Shown here piece by piece: positions 18,128 to 27,572 of a DNA stretch of 64,000 bases. The notes beneath the pieces are model-generated. The model was not told where the DNA came from. It worked only from the letters and a program-made list of their open reading frames with translations, and ran no database searches. The translations under genes and the position numbers were made by a program. The DNA lies in the NCBI RefSeq assembly GCF_017948265.1, contig NZ_CP072852.1, forward strand, positions 1,922,001 to 1,986,000, in the 5' to 3' direction. Origin of the DNA: Rhodoferax sp. PAMC 29310 (lineage in GTDB: Bacteria; Pseudomonadota; Gammaproteobacteria; Burkholderiales; Burkholderiaceae_C). Every line of letters starts with the position of its first letter. Positions within the stretch are counted from its first letter, which is position 1.

Positions 18128-19819
18128 CTATTTGGCTTGCCAAATGACTTTTTGTCCAGACGACTCCCATTTTTCATAGTTTGCGGAATAGATATCTTCG
18201 ATCCGATTTCGTTTGACTTTGAAAGTAGGCGTAATGAGGTCGTTCTCGACGGTCCAGGCAGTGGTCACAACAACAATGCAGTTCAGCTGCTCGTGAGGGT
18301 CCAGTGTTGCGTTGATTACCTTCAGGTGCGAAGCCAACGAGCGCTCCAAATCCGCTTTGGCTGAAGGATCCGCTATTTTCGAGACAGTCTCTGGGTTGAG
18401 CATCACAATACCAAGCGGCTGCCCTAGATTTGCACCAGTCACAACACACGCCTCGACCGCTTCGTGCATGACTAATTTATCTTCAATGGGAGCAGGTGCC
18501 ACGTACTTTCCCTTACTCGTTTTAAAGAGGTCCTTTACTCGCCCGGTAATGTGCAAATTGCCTTCTGAGTCGATTCGGCCTTTATCGCCAGTCTTCAACC
18601 ATTTATCTTCAGTAAAAGCCTCCCGCGTCAAGTCCGGCTCTTTGTAATAGCCCAGCATCATGGCTGCACTTTTCATCTGAATCTCACCGGTTTGATCGTC
18701 AATTCGAACCTGCACGCCATCGTAGGCAGGTCCAACAGTTCCTTCCTGATTTTTCCCTGGCAGGGTCAAGTGAGAAACAGCCAAGTTTTCCGTCATGCCA
18801 TAACCTTCGTTGACCGGCAACCCCAACTTGCGGTACCAGGCGAGCAAGGCGACTGGCATAGGTGCTGCGCCACCGGCAGCAATCCGGCATTGATCCAGCC
18901 CCAACGCCTTTTGAACTTTTCTGCGAACCAAGCCGCCAATAATTGGAATAGAGAGCAAACGACTCAACTTGGCGGGTGGCATTTTGTGGTGCACCCCTTG
19001 TTGAAATTTCACCCAAAGCCGTGGAACCGAAAAGAAAATGGTGGGCCTAGCCCGTTGAAGATCGGCCGCGAAGGTATCCAACGATTCAGCAAAATAGACA
19101 TGCATACCGGTTCTCAGCCAGCCATGTTCAACCAGCACACGCTCAACAACGTGAGCCAACGGAAGATATGACAGCATTCTGTCGTCGGCACCCATCGTAA
19201 TGCGCTGGATACCCTTGTCCAAGGCCCATGCGAAGTTGCCAAAGGTATGCATCACTCCTTTAGGCATGCCGGTTGTGCCCGATGTGTAAATTAGCGTGGC
19301 CAAATCATCAGCGTCGCGTGTCACATCACCTTTCATGGGTTCGCTTTTGGCACAGATCGCGTCCCAACCAACGTATCCCTTGACCGCATCCGGCGGAGAC
19401 AGGGTGTAGCTGATACAAGGCAATCCAGTGGGAACACCGGGCTTCATTCCTTCCCAACCATCCAGCTTTCCAATAAAGCAGGCTTTTGCTTCGCTGTGCG
19501 CCAGAATTTGCCCCACCGTTTCCGAGGCCAAAGTTGGATAGAGCGGCACCGACACATACCCAGCCATCCAAATGGCAAGGTCACTCATCAACCACCAAGC
19601 GCAGTTTTTGGAAAGAATGGCGACTTTAGAACCGGGCTCCCAACCCTGCGTCTGCAAATGGGTGGCCATGCGCCGGACTTGATCAGCAACCTGAGACCAA
19701 GTGAAGTCAATCGCAACGCCGTCGCCCATCGGTTGAGTCAAGGCAATTCGGTCTGGCGCCGTTTTTTCCCAATGATAAAGACGCTGTAGGGCGAGCATTT
19801 CGGGGGATGCGTTAGTCAT
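18128..19819 (-). CDS. Long-chain fatty acid-CoA ligase (AMP-binding, FadD15-like)
   Basis: A 563-residue adenylate-forming enzyme that activates fatty acids to acyl-CoA through acyl-AMP. The P-loop-like motif YTSGTTGMPKGVM is near residue 177. NEGYGMTENLAV and the hinge GDKGRIDSEGNLHITGRVKD follow. The C-terminal domain carries KTSKGKYVAPAPIE. The order and length fit the long-chain acyl-CoA synthetase branch rather than acetyl-CoA synthetase. No other beta-oxidation gene is adjacent, so substrate chain length is inferred from family only. Confidence 0.9.
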   Translation of the reverse strand: MTNASPEMLALQRLYHWEKTAPDRIALTQPMGDGVAIDFTWSQVADQVRRMATHLQTQGWEPGSKVAILSKNCAWWLMSDLAIWMAGYVSVPLYPTLASETVGQILAHSEAKACFIGKLDGWEGMKPGVPTGLPCISYTLSPPDAVKGYVGWDAICAKSEPMKGDVTRDADDLATLIYTSGTTGMPKGVMHTFGNFAWALDKGIQRITMGADDRMLSYLPLAHVVERVLVEHGWLRTGMHVYFAESLDTFAADLQRARPTIFFSVPRLWVKFQQGVHHKMPPAKLSRLLSIPIIGGLVRRKVQKALGLDQCRIAAGGAAPMPVALLAWYRKLGLPVNEGYGMTENLAVSHLTLPGKNQEGTVGPAYDGVQVRIDDQTGEIQMKSAAMMLGYYKEPDLTREAFTEDKWLKTGDKGRIDSEGNLHITGRVKDLFKTSKGKYVAPAPIEDKLVMHEAVEACVVTGANLGQPLGIVMLNPETVSKIADPSAKADLERSLASHLKVINATLDPHEQLNCIVVVTTAWTVENDLITPTFKVKRNRIEDIYSANYEKWESSGQKVIWQAK

Positions 19820-20020
19820 GTAGCAAATTCCTCAAGTTATTCGAGCAGCAACCGGATGGTCTACTCTGAGTATAGAAAAAAGTGCTACGTTTTGCGATGG
19901 GGATTTGCCCGGACTTACCCTGATGAATCCCCAGTTTAGATCTAGAGACCCAACACTCCGGAGAGGGTGGCGCTCGTTAAAGAAGCAGATACCAGACAGG
20001 TGCTGAGCGCCACAAACAAA

Positions 20021-20052
20021 AAAGCCCGCTGATGTTGAACCAGCGGGCTTTT
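20021..20052 (-). terminator. Terminator of the DEAD-box helicase gene
   Basis: A 12-bp stem, AAAAGCCCGCTG (20021-20032) paired with CAGCGGGCTTTT (20041-20052), with an 8-base loop. On the minus strand it ends in a T-rich run. It lies 18 bases after the helicase stop. Confidence 0.88.
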
Positions 20053-20069
20053 TAGAGAAACCTAATCAA

Positions 20070-21926
20070 TTAGCGATCAGTCTTATTGAAGCGCTTTTGG
20101 GCATCACGGGGAACAAAGACCTTACCACCGCCAGCGGGCTTGGAGAACGCAGGCTTGCGGGCACCAAAATCACCACGTGGCGCAGCGCCGCCCTCGTTAC
20201 GAGATCCGGCAAAGCGATCATTGAAACCGCCTTTGCGCTCGTAGCTGAAATTCTCCGGTGCACCGCCGCTGCGGTTGTCACGCTGCGGAAAACCTGCATT
20301 GCCATTATTTTGGAAATCACCGCCACCCATACGCGGACCAGCAGCATTGCGGTCCTGGAAACCACCAGGACGGCCACCACCAGCGAAACCACCTGGGCGA
20401 CCGCCGCCACCGAAGCCGCCAGGACGGCCACCGCCACCAAACTTGCGATCACGAGAAAAACTGTCGTTACCGCCACGACCACCCATGTTGCCGCCAGGAC
20501 GTGAATCCGGGAAACGCTGTTGTGGCTCCAAGCCTTCAACAGTCTCGCCTTTGAAGGTGTGGTTGCTATGGTATTCAATGTCCATGATCTTGCGACGATC
20601 ACGGAACTCGGCAAATGTCACAGCAATGCCATCCCGACCGGCGCGACCCGTACGACCAATGCGGTGCGTATAGTCTTCCGCTTTCATGGGCAGACCAAAG
20701 TTGAACACGTGGGTCACCGTGGGCACGTCGATACCTCGAGCAGCCACGTCGGTTGCTACCAGAATTTGCACCTGGCCTTGACGCAAAGCCATCAGGCGGC
20801 GATTGCGCAAACCCTGACTCAAGGCGCCGTGCAAGGCAACTGCAGAGAAGCCCTCTTGTTGCAGATCATTGGCCAAGCCATCGCACTCGATTTGGGTGCT
20901 GGCAAAGACAATCGCTTGATTGATCGTGGTGTCACGCAACCAGTGGTCCAGCAGTTTGCGTTTGTGCTGAGCGTTGTCGGCCCAAAACAGCTTCTGACTG
21001 ATGTTGGCGTGCTTTTCTTGTGGCGAATCAATTTGCAGCTTCTGTGGCTCGCGCATCACACGGGAGGCCAGTTGCTGAATGCGCGGCGCGAACGTCGCGC
21101 TGAACATCATGGTTTGCTTGCGCTGAATCGTCAGCTGATTGATCTCGGCAAGATCATCGGAGAAGCCCAGATCCAACATACGGTCAGCTTCGTCAACGAC
21201 CAGGAACTGAACTTGGTCCAGTTTGATTTGCATCGAACGCTGCAGATCAAGCAGCCGTCCGGGCGTTGCCACCACCAAATTGGCATTTTGTAGCTTGGCC
21301 AGTTGCAACTGGTAAGGCATACCGCCCACTACATTGGCAACACGCAAACCACGGCAATGCTGAACCAGGTCAATCGCGTCATGAGCGACTTGTTGAGCCA
21401 ACTCGCGAGTTGGGCAAACAATCAGCGCGCCAGGTGCTGCAGGAGTGAAATGACGGGGATTGGTAGGATCCTTGCGCTTGGCACGCTTGGGAGGTGCCTC
21501 ACCGTTGGCAGCAGCGTCGGCCACCGCTTGGTCGTAATCAGCCTTCTCTTGGGCTTCGGCTTGCGCACGCTGTGTCAACAGAGTGTGCAGTACGGGCAGC
21601 AAGAAGGCCGCTGTCTTGCCGCTTCCAGTCTGGCTGGACACCATCAAATCTATGAAACGAGCAGCTTCGCCAGAGGCGCTTTCACCCTGCATGGCCAAAG
21701 GAATGGTCTTTAGTTGAACTGTAGTGGGTTGGGTAAATCCCAGATCTTTCACGGCTTGAATCAACTCAGGAGCCAAGCCCAGAGTGACGAAGCCATTTGG
21801 CACTTCGGGAGTCTCTTTCACATCGGCCACGGGCGCGGTAACCACGTTGTCGACGACAGCGGAAATGTCATTGGAAATAATTTCGGCAGGCGAAAAGTCG
21901 CCTGTCGCTTGGATAGCGTCAGTCAT
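20070..21926 (-). CDS. rhlE: DEAD-box ATP-dependent RNA helicase, RhlE type
   Basis: A 618-residue helicase from the ATG at 21926 (MTDAIQATGDFSPAE); the frame is open to 21974. The Q motif is in FVTLGLAPELIQAVKDLGF, motif I is SSQTGSGKTAAF, Ia is PTRELAQQ, II is DEAD near residue 245, III is SAT and VI is HRIGRTGRAG. The C-terminal 150 residues are glycine/arginine-rich, with tandem GGGRPGGF-like units around 20345-20460 that give reading-frame shadows on the other strand. Members remodel ribosome-assembly intermediates and assist RNA decay. A non-conserved insert of charged residues (AQAEAQEKADYDQA) lies between motifs I and Ia. Confidence 0.9.
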   Translation of the reverse strand: MTDAIQATGDFSPAEIISNDISAVVDNVVTAPVADVKETPEVPNGFVTLGLAPELIQAVKDLGFTQPTTVQLKTIPLAMQGESASGEAARFIDLMVSSQTGSGKTAAFLLPVLHTLLTQRAQAEAQEKADYDQAVADAAANGEAPPKRAKRKDPTNPRHFTPAAPGALIVCPTRELAQQVAHDAIDLVQHCRGLRVANVVGGMPYQLQLAKLQNANLVVATPGRLLDLQRSMQIKLDQVQFLVVDEADRMLDLGFSDDLAEINQLTIQRKQTMMFSATFAPRIQQLASRVMREPQKLQIDSPQEKHANISQKLFWADNAQHKRKLLDHWLRDTTINQAIVFASTQIECDGLANDLQQEGFSAVALHGALSQGLRNRRLMALRQGQVQILVATDVAARGIDVPTVTHVFNFGLPMKAEDYTHRIGRTGRAGRDGIAVTFAEFRDRRKIMDIEYHSNHTFKGETVEGLEPQQRFPDSRPGGNMGGRGGNDSFSRDRKFGGGGRPGGFGGGGRPGGFAGGGRPGGFQDRNAAGPRMGGGDFQNNGNAGFPQRDNRSGGAPENFSYERKGGFNDRFAGSRNEGGAAPRGDFGARKPAFSKPAGGGKVFVPRDAQKRFNKTDR

Positions 21927-22164
21927 GAATTTACTCACACGCGAGCACCGCAGGTTGTGCGATTGCCCCGTCAATGGTTAAAAAACATCAACCATCAAAC
22001 GGAACCTGCTCTGACTCAAAAAATGAGTTCTATCAGCGCTGGGGGCCCTTCTTAAGCTGATTCAATTTGAACCGGCTCGGACCCAGTGAATGAAGGGAGA
22101 TGTACAAATGTGCGTTGCTGTTTACAGCGCAGACTAGAATTATGCCATTGATTCGGGTTTACAC

Positions 22165-22755
22165 CTAATCTTTTAATTTAAGAAATCGATCGCGATAGTG
22201 CTCGAGTTCGTCGATGGACTCATGCACATCGGCTAATGCCGTGTGTTTTTGCTGTTTTTTGAAAGCGCTGTGTACGTCGGGACGCCAGCGCTTGGACAGC
22301 TCTTTCAGGGTGCTCACATCAAGGTTGCGGTAATGAAAAAACTCCTCCAGCTTCGGCATGTACTTCACCAAGAATCGGCGGTCTTGCCCAATGCTGTTGC
22401 CGCACATCGGAGAGGCATTCTTTGGCACATACTGGATGAGAAATGCCAGAAGTTGGTCTTGCGCCTCTTCCTCAGTCAGCCGACTCTCCTTGACCTTCTC
22501 AATCAAACCGCTGCGTCCATGCGTGCCTTTGTTCCAGGCATCCATTTGATCCAGCTGTGCATCGCTTTGATGAACGACGAGCACGGGGCCCTCCACTCTC
22601 GACTCCAGTTGCGGGCCAGTGACTACAACTGCAATCTCAATGATTCGATCAACATCCGGATACAGGCCCGTCATCTCGCAATCCAGCCAAACAAGGTTTT
22701 GATCTGACTTGGCAAGTAGGGTGGGAGCTAAGGGGGAGTTAGTGGAGTCCATCAT
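22165..22755 (-). CDS. orn: Oligoribonuclease
   Basis: A 196-residue 3'-5' exoribonuclease of the DEDDh class that degrades two- to five-nucleotide RNA, including pGpG from c-di-GMP turnover. Acidic residues are visible in [25 protein letters not shown] and the [14 protein letters not shown] end, where His and Asp complete the active site. The usual length is about 181. The N-terminal 16 residues ([16 protein letters not shown]) are probably a tail or a slightly early start; the conserved part begins [12 protein letters not shown]. It diverges from the M48 protease gene. Confidence 0.94.
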   Translation of the reverse strand: MMDSTNSPLAPTLLAKSDQNLVWLDCEMTGLYPDVDRIIEIAVVVTGPQLESRVEGPVLVVHQSDAQLDQMDAWNKGTHGRSGLIEKVKESRLTEEEAQDQLLAFLIQYVPKNASPMCGNSIGQDRRFLVKYMPKLEEFFHYRNLDVSTLKELSKRWRPDVHSAFKKQQKHTALADVHESIDELEHYRDRFLKLKD

Positions 22756-22779
22756 TGAATTGTCACCGATGGCCTAAAC

Positions 22780-24066
22780 TTGGGCGCCATGCCCGCATCT
22801 CCCACCGCTCTCGACCCCTTTCTGTGGCTCACCCTTGTGTTTGCTGTCACGCTCACATTTGGGCTGTTGTTAAAACTTTTTCTTGCTTCCCGACAAATTC
22901 GCCACGTCGCTGAGCATCGTCATCAGGTACCCATTGCATTTGCCAACACGATCACGCTTTCCGCCCATCAAAAGGCAGCTGACTACACGCTGGCCAAAGC
23001 ACGCTTGAGTCTCATTGAACTGGCCATTGGTGCAGGCATTCTCCTCGGCTGGACGCTGCTTGGCGGCCTGTCGTACCTCAACGTGTCGCTCATGAGTACG
23101 TTGGGCAATGGACTGACTCAGCAGCTCGCATTGATTTTTGCTTTTGTACTCATCAACGGATTGCTGGAGATGCCACTCGGCTGGTATCAAACCTTCGTGC
23201 TGGAGGGCCGCTTTGGCTTCAACAAGACAACACCCCGGCTGTGGCTGATGGATCTACTAAAGTCCAGTGGTCTGGGGGTGATGATTGGGTTGCCGATTTC
23301 CGCCCTAGTCCTGTGGGTCATGGATGCTTCCGGCAGCTTGTGGTGGTTTTGGACTTGGGCAGTATGGATGGGATTCAATTTGCTATTGCTATTGATCTAC
23401 CCGAGCTTTATTGCCCCGCTGTTCAACAAATTCACGCCGCTGAGTGATGACGCCCTGAAATCCCGCGTCACTGCGTTGATGGCTCGCTGCGGCTTTGCCG
23501 CCGAAGGCCTCTATGTCATGGATGGGAGCAAGCGCAGCGCCCATGCCAACGCCTATTTCACCGGCTTCGGGGCGAGCAAGCGGGTGGTTTTTTACGACAC
23601 CCTGCTTGCGAAACTGTCGCCTGACGAGGTCGATGCCGTGTTGGCCCATGAGCTTGGCCACTTCAAACACAAGCACGTCCTGAAGCGAATCGTGGCCATG
23701 TTTTCAATGAGTTTTCTTGGTCTGGCCCTGCTGGGCTGGCTGGCGACCAAGGTATGGTTCTTCACAGGACTGGGCGTTGACCCCAATTTGGACGCATCCA
23801 ACAGCGCCCTGTCCTTGCTGCTGTTCATGTTGGTCATCCCGGTTTTCAGCTTTTTCATCAGCCCCTTGTTCGCGCGCCTGTCTCGACACCATGAGTTTGA
23901 GGCAGACAACTACGCCGTAGGAAAGACAAGCGGGCCAGCTCTGGCGTCAGCGCTGCTCAAACTGTATCAAGACAATGCTTCAACATTGACGCCTGACCCT
24001 ATCTATGTGCAGTTCTACTACTCCCACCCACCGGCCTCGGAACGTCTTTCCCGCATGGTGGCTTGA
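22780..24066 (+). CDS. M48 family membrane zinc metalloprotease (Ste24-like)
   Basis: A 428-residue integral-membrane protease. The N-terminal half has several hydrophobic helices (WLTLVFAVTLTFGLLLKLFL and others). The zinc site HELGHFKHKH lies near residue 290, and a downstream glutamate in HEFEADNYAVG provides the third ligand. This is the CAAX-prenyl-protease-like (Ste24) arrangement, larger than HtpX (about 290). ATG at 22780 or at 22789 (MPASPTALDPFL) may start translation. In bacteria such enzymes are linked to membrane quality control; the substrate is unknown. phhB and rsgA follow on the same strand with short gaps and may be cotranscribed. Confidence 0.88.
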   Translation: MGAMPASPTALDPFLWLTLVFAVTLTFGLLLKLFLASRQIRHVAEHRHQVPIAFANTITLSAHQKAADYTLAKARLSLIELAIGAGILLGWTLLGGLSYLNVSLMSTLGNGLTQQLALIFAFVLINGLLEMPLGWYQTFVLEGRFGFNKTTPRLWLMDLLKSSGLGVMIGLPISALVLWVMDASGSLWWFWTWAVWMGFNLLLLLIYPSFIAPLFNKFTPLSDDALKSRVTALMARCGFAAEGLYVMDGSKRSAHANAYFTGFGASKRVVFYDTLLAKLSPDEVDAVLAHELGHFKHKHVLKRIVAMFSMSFLGLALLGWLATKVWFFTGLGVDPNLDASNSALSLLLFMLVIPVFSFFISPLFARLSRHHEFEADNYAVGKTSGPALASALLKLYQDNASTLTPDPIYVQFYYSHPPASERLSRMVA

Positions 24067-24096
24067 GGCCATCCCATTTAACTCATCAATACGTCC

Positions 24097-24432
24097 ATGA
24101 CCTCCATGCTCAACAAAAAAGACTGGTCTGCCCAAACCAGACGCGCGCTGAACGCTGCGGAAATCGTAGCAAAACTGTCTCATATTGATGGCTGGCGCCT
24201 CAATGGCGATGGGCCCGCCGTAGCCATTGAGAAGACTTTCACATTTGCCAACTATTACGAGACCATTAGCTTCGTCAATGCAGTGGCTTTTATCGCCAAC
24301 GCTCAAGATCACCACCCGGATATGTCGGTCCACTACAACCGATGCGTCGTACGCTTCAATACCCATGATGTCAACGGAATTTCTGCGACTGACTTCGAGT
24401 GCGCGACCCAGATCGAGGCTCTGCTAGCATGA
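24097..24432 (+). CDS. phhB: 4a-hydroxytetrahydrobiopterin dehydratase (PCD)
   Basis: A 111-residue protein with the pterin-4a-carbinolamine dehydratase signature AQDHHPDMSVHYNRCVVRF followed by NTHDVNGISATD. The paired histidines bind the pterin. The enzyme regenerates the pterin cofactor of phenylalanine hydroxylase. No hydroxylase gene is next to it here, so its role could also be folate-related. It lies between the M48 protease and rsgA, 30 and 25 bases from them. Confidence 0.92.
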   Translation: MTSMLNKKDWSAQTRRALNAAEIVAKLSHIDGWRLNGDGPAVAIEKTFTFANYYETISFVNAVAFIANAQDHHPDMSVHYNRCVVRFNTHDVNGISATDFECATQIEALLA

Positions 24433-24457
24433 GCGCCGTTAACAAGGCCCTTCGCTA

Positions 24458-25378
24458 ATGGAACGCGCCACGCTTGACCGCGGCTTGATCATTGCCAACT
24501 ATGGTCGGCACTTTTTGGTCGAAACCCCTGAAGGGAAGCGCCTCATTTGTCACTCCCGGGGCAAGAAAAGCCAAGGCGTGGTCGGAGACCGTGTAATGTG
24601 GCAGGCTTCGCGAGACGAAGGCACCATCGAAAAAATAGAACCACGGCGCAACTTGTTCTACCGCCAGGATGAGGTTCGAACCAAGTCGTTTGCATCTAAC
24701 CTCGACCAGGTTTTGATCTTGATCGCTGCAGAGCCAGAATTCTCCAGCAGCCAACTATCCCGGGCACTGATTGCGGCAGAGGCCGAGCACATCACACCCA
24801 TCATCGCGCTGAATAAAAGTGACTTGGTGGAGCCCTTTGCCCGTGCCTGGGAGTGGCTTCGCCCATATCGCCAGATGCACTATGGCGTGTTGCCCCTGTC
24901 TCTGCGCCAATCCGCCGACGTCGACCGTGCTGAGTTATTGAAGCTACTGCACGGGAAAACCACCCTTGTGCTAGGGCCCTCCGGTGCCGGCAAAAGCACC
25001 TTGATCAATTTACTGGCGCCCGGTGCGCTCGCGCAAACCGGAGAAATTTCCCAAGCACTCAATGCGGGCAAGCACACGACGACCAGCACGACTTGGTATT
25101 GGGTGGATGAAGATAAAACAACCGCCATCATCGACTCCCCCGGATTTCAGGAGTTTGGGCTGAATCACATTGATCCGGCCCAACTAGCGGCCTATATGCC
25201 GGATCTGAAACCCCATGTCGCCCATTGCAAGTTCTACAACTGCAGCCACCTTCACGAACCCACTTGTGGCGTTCGTTCTGCAGTCAAACCAGACGGTAGT
25301 CCTGATGGAATAAGCGCGAATCGCTATAAAATATATAGCGATTTATTCAATGAGCTAAGTCAGATTCGCAAATACTAG
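24458..25378 (+). CDS. rsgA: Ribosome small-subunit-dependent GTPase A
   Basis: A 306-residue circularly permuted GTPase that helps late 30S maturation. An N-terminal OB fold (about residues 10-75) precedes G4 (ALNKSDLVE). The P-loop GPSGAGKST and G3 DSPGFQEFG follow, the permuted order typical of RsgA. The C-terminal zinc site reads HCKFYNCSHLHEPTC. The start opens MERATLDRGLIIANYGRHF. Its TAG stop (25376-25378) overlaps the TAG stop of the convergent hisC pseudogene inside a CTAG. A GCTAT-N7-ATAGC palindrome lies in the last codons. Confidence 0.94.
   Translation: MERATLDRGLIIANYGRHFLVETPEGKRLICHSRGKKSQGVVGDRVMWQASRDEGTIEKIEPRRNLFYRQDEVRTKSFASNLDQVLILIAAEPEFSSSQLSRALIAAEAEHITPIIALNKSDLVEPFARAWEWLRPYRQMHYGVLPLSLRQSADVDRAELLKLLHGKTTLVLGPSGAGKSTLINLLAPGALAQTGEISQALNAGKHTTTSTTWYWVDEDKTTAIIDSPGFQEFGLNHIDPAQLAAYMPDLKPHVAHCKFYNCSHLHEPTCGVRSAVKPDGSPDGISANRYKIYSDLFNELSQIRKY
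25319..25343. repeat. GCTAT-N7-ATAGC palindrome, copy 2, extended
   Basis: Arms AATCGCTATA (25319-25328) and TATAGCGATT (25334-25343) form a perfect 10-bp inverted repeat around AAATA. The core GCTAT-N7-ATAGC is 25323-25339. It lies inside the 3' end of rsgA, 33 bases before the stop. Confidence 0.6.
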
Positions 25379-26428
25379 CTCAGAGGATCACAACCTTTCA
25401 ACACGTCACCCACAGCGGTTAGTAACACGGCGCACTGATCTGGGGTGCCCATGGTGATGCGCAAGTATTGTTCAATTCGGGCTTGGTTGAAGTGGCGCAC
25501 CAAGACGCTACGGTCCCTCAGCCCAGCCGCAATGTCCGCGGCATCGAAACGAGAGTGATGAACAAACACAAAGTTGGCAAGCGATGGCAGTACTTTGAAC
25601 CCAAGGTCCTCCAAAGCTAGCGACACGCCATCCCGACTGCCAATGATCGCCTGACGGCTACGCTCAAAGTAGTCAGTGTCTTGGTACGCTGCAATTCCCC
25701 CGGCAATGGCCAGGCGATCCAGCGGATAGGCATTGAAACTGCTTTTAACCCGCGTCAAGGCCTCAATCAAGTGAGACTGCCCGCAGGAAAAGCCAATGCG
25801 CAACCTAGCCAATGAGCGCGACCTGGACAGCGTGTGAACCACCAACAGATTGGGATGCTCGGAAATCAGTGGAATCACACTCTCTCCACCGAAATCCACG
25901 TACGCTTCATCGACCAACACCACTCGATTCGGATGAAGGCGCAACAGGACCTCAATGCTTTTTGGTGCCAGCCCAATGCCGGTGGGCGCGTTCGGATTGG
26001 CAAGCACGACGCCCGCCACGGAGTCATCTGGTGATCGTCGGTAAGCATCAACGTCCAATGTCATCGCATCAGTCAATGGCACTGTTTCGACAGCAATACC
26101 GTACAAATTGCAATAAACCCGATAAAAGCCATAGTTGATGTCTGGCATCAACAAGGGGCAGCCCTGTTGATAGAACGCAAAAAAAGGCGTGTGCCAAAAC
26201 CTCATCAGACCCATTGCCCAGAAAGACATTTGCGGCACTCAACCCATGGCGAGCGGCGATGGCGTCTCGCAGTCCAGTGGACTCGGGATCAGGGTACAGC
26301 TGCAAACCATTTTGAGCTTCATCCCGAATCGCCGAAATCACCCTGGGCGATGGAGGATAGGGGTTTTCATTGGTGTTGAGCTTCACCAAATTGGCGATTT
26401 TGGGCTGCTCCCCGGGCTCATGGGGCAC
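25375..26428 (-). pseudogene. hisC: Decayed histidinol-phosphate aminotransferase paralogue
   Basis: Two minus-strand frames, 26069-26428 and 25375-26238, join into one HisC-like aminotransferase (KLNTNENPYPPSP, GNGSDEVLAHAFF, LLMPDINYGFYRVYCN). There are three lesions. First, no ATG lies at the expected start: homology runs upstream through FLSPAVQQL into a 7-bp repeat, leaving only GTG at 26428, inside the conserved region. Second, an A7 tract at 26179-26185 (plus strand) carries one base too many; six would restore HAFFAFYQQGCP. Third, the PLP-binding lysine of the usual TLSKSRSLAGLR motif is arginine here (TLSRSRSLARLR; codon 25822-25824). The protein would be inactive even if the frame were corrected. 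A working hisC should exist elsewhere. Confidence 0.88.
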
Positions 26429-26451
26429 TAGTTGCTGAACCGCAGGACTGA

Positions 26452-26479
26452 GGAATGAGGAATGAGTAATGAGGAATGA
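26452..26479. repeat. Four tandem 7-base units at the hisC 5' end
   Basis: GGAATGA, GGAATGA, GTAATGA and GGAATGA in tandem on the plus strand. The minus-strand reading gives serine/phenylalanine/isoleucine/histidine codons where the hisC start codon is expected. Confidence 0.85.
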
Positions 26480-26559
26480 GACATAGTTGGTATCGAGTTG
26501 AACTCAAAAATCAAACACTTCATTCGACACCAGCGGGCGAGCGAGGTTCGAGTCGAAAC

Positions 26560-27546
26560 CTAACCCAGCAAGCGAGCCAAGGTCAGAAGCGCCAACAAGA
26601 CCATCCACATGACCACCGAGCGCCAAACCAGGCCGACAATGACCGCCAAATGCCCAAGCTCTGGCACCTGACCTTTCTCAGGATTGAGTGATCTTTCGAC
26701 AACTCGAGCCGAGCTCTCTGGGTCGCCATCTTCAGTATCAAAAACTTGGGTTTCAACCCGGCCAAGGCGAACATTGACCGCCCCAGACGTGGCAGCAAGA
26801 ACGACTCCATCGTTGGTTGCGCCCGGGCTGATCGCGTAGCTCCGCCATGCATCAATAGCTTCCTCAAAGCTCCCCACCACGGCAAAACTGATTGCTGTGA
26901 TGCGGGCGGGAAGCCAGTCAATCACAAACCAGGCCTGCAGCGCTGCATTTTGCAATGCCTGACTGGCCGGTTGATGATGCTTGGTGCTCTTGTGCTGCCA
27001 ATACCGGGCGACAAACTCACCCAGTCGATAAACGACCGCTCCGCTGGGTCCCAACCCCAAGGCCGCCAGCACTGAAAACCACGCCAACACACCAAAGACA
27101 TGACGGTGCGCGGCCAGAACGGAGTGTTCAATTACATGACGAAGGATCTCGCGGCGAGGCAATTCACTCGCATCGATTTGCTGCCATTGGGCCAGCAACA
27201 GGCGAGCCCGGTCCTCCTCCCCATCTGCCAGGGCATCCCTGATTTCGGTGAAGTGGAAGCTGAACTGGCGGAAACCCAAAGTGGTGTACAAAACCAACAC
27301 GCTCCAAAGCACGGCCAATGGCCATCCAACAAATGACAGGAGCACCCAGTAGATACCAAGCGACGCCAACGAGGGGCCAAGAACGGCGAAGGACCATGCC
27401 AAACCTGCATGGTGGGATTTTCCGGCGTCGAAGCTGCGACTGGCCCAGCGCACCCAAATGCGAATCACGCCGTGAATGGGGTTCCCTTTTCCGAGGGGGC
27501 GGGCCTGCTCAAGAAGCAGTGCGAGAAGCAGTGAAATAAAGCTCAT
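26560..27546 (-). CDS. cobD: CobD/CbiB family cobalamin biosynthesis protein
   Basis: A 328-residue inner-membrane protein of the CobD/CbiB family, which joins the aminopropanol arm to adenosylcobyric acid. The translation opens MSFISLLLALLLEQARPLGK and has several hydrophobic segments. The family core reads FVIDWLPARITAISFAVVG, followed by ATNDGVVLAATSGAVNVRLG. I place the start at ATG 27546; the frame is open a further 49 codons upstream but that leader is not conserved. No other cobalamin gene is in the window except the decayed aminotransferase next to it. A CobC-like (threonine-phosphate decarboxylase) past for that neighbour is therefore conceivable. Confidence 0.82.
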   Translation of the reverse strand: MSFISLLLALLLEQARPLGKGNPIHGVIRIWVRWASRSFDAGKSHHAGLAWSFAVLGPSLASLGIYWVLLSFVGWPLAVLWSVLVLYTTLGFRQFSFHFTEIRDALADGEEDRARLLLAQWQQIDASELPRREILRHVIEHSVLAAHRHVFGVLAWFSVLAALGLGPSGAVVYRLGEFVARYWQHKSTKHHQPASQALQNAALQAWFVIDWLPARITAISFAVVGSFEEAIDAWRSYAISPGATNDGVVLAATSGAVNVRLGRVETQVFDTEDGDPESSARVVERSLNPEKGQVPELGHLAVIVGLVWRSVVMWMVLLALLTLARLLG

Positions 27547-27572
27547 TGAATCATCATAGCGGCAGGGTTTGG

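Noticed and set aside
20345..20460. Possible CRISPR-like or tandem array
   Set aside because: The repeats are glycine-rich codons inside the helicase gene, with no spacers. I saw no CRISPR array anywhere in the window.
20097..20673. Plus-strand frames rich in Thr/Ala, His or Pro in the helicase tail
   Set aside because: They come from the glycine/arginine repeats of the RhlE-type protein read in other frames.
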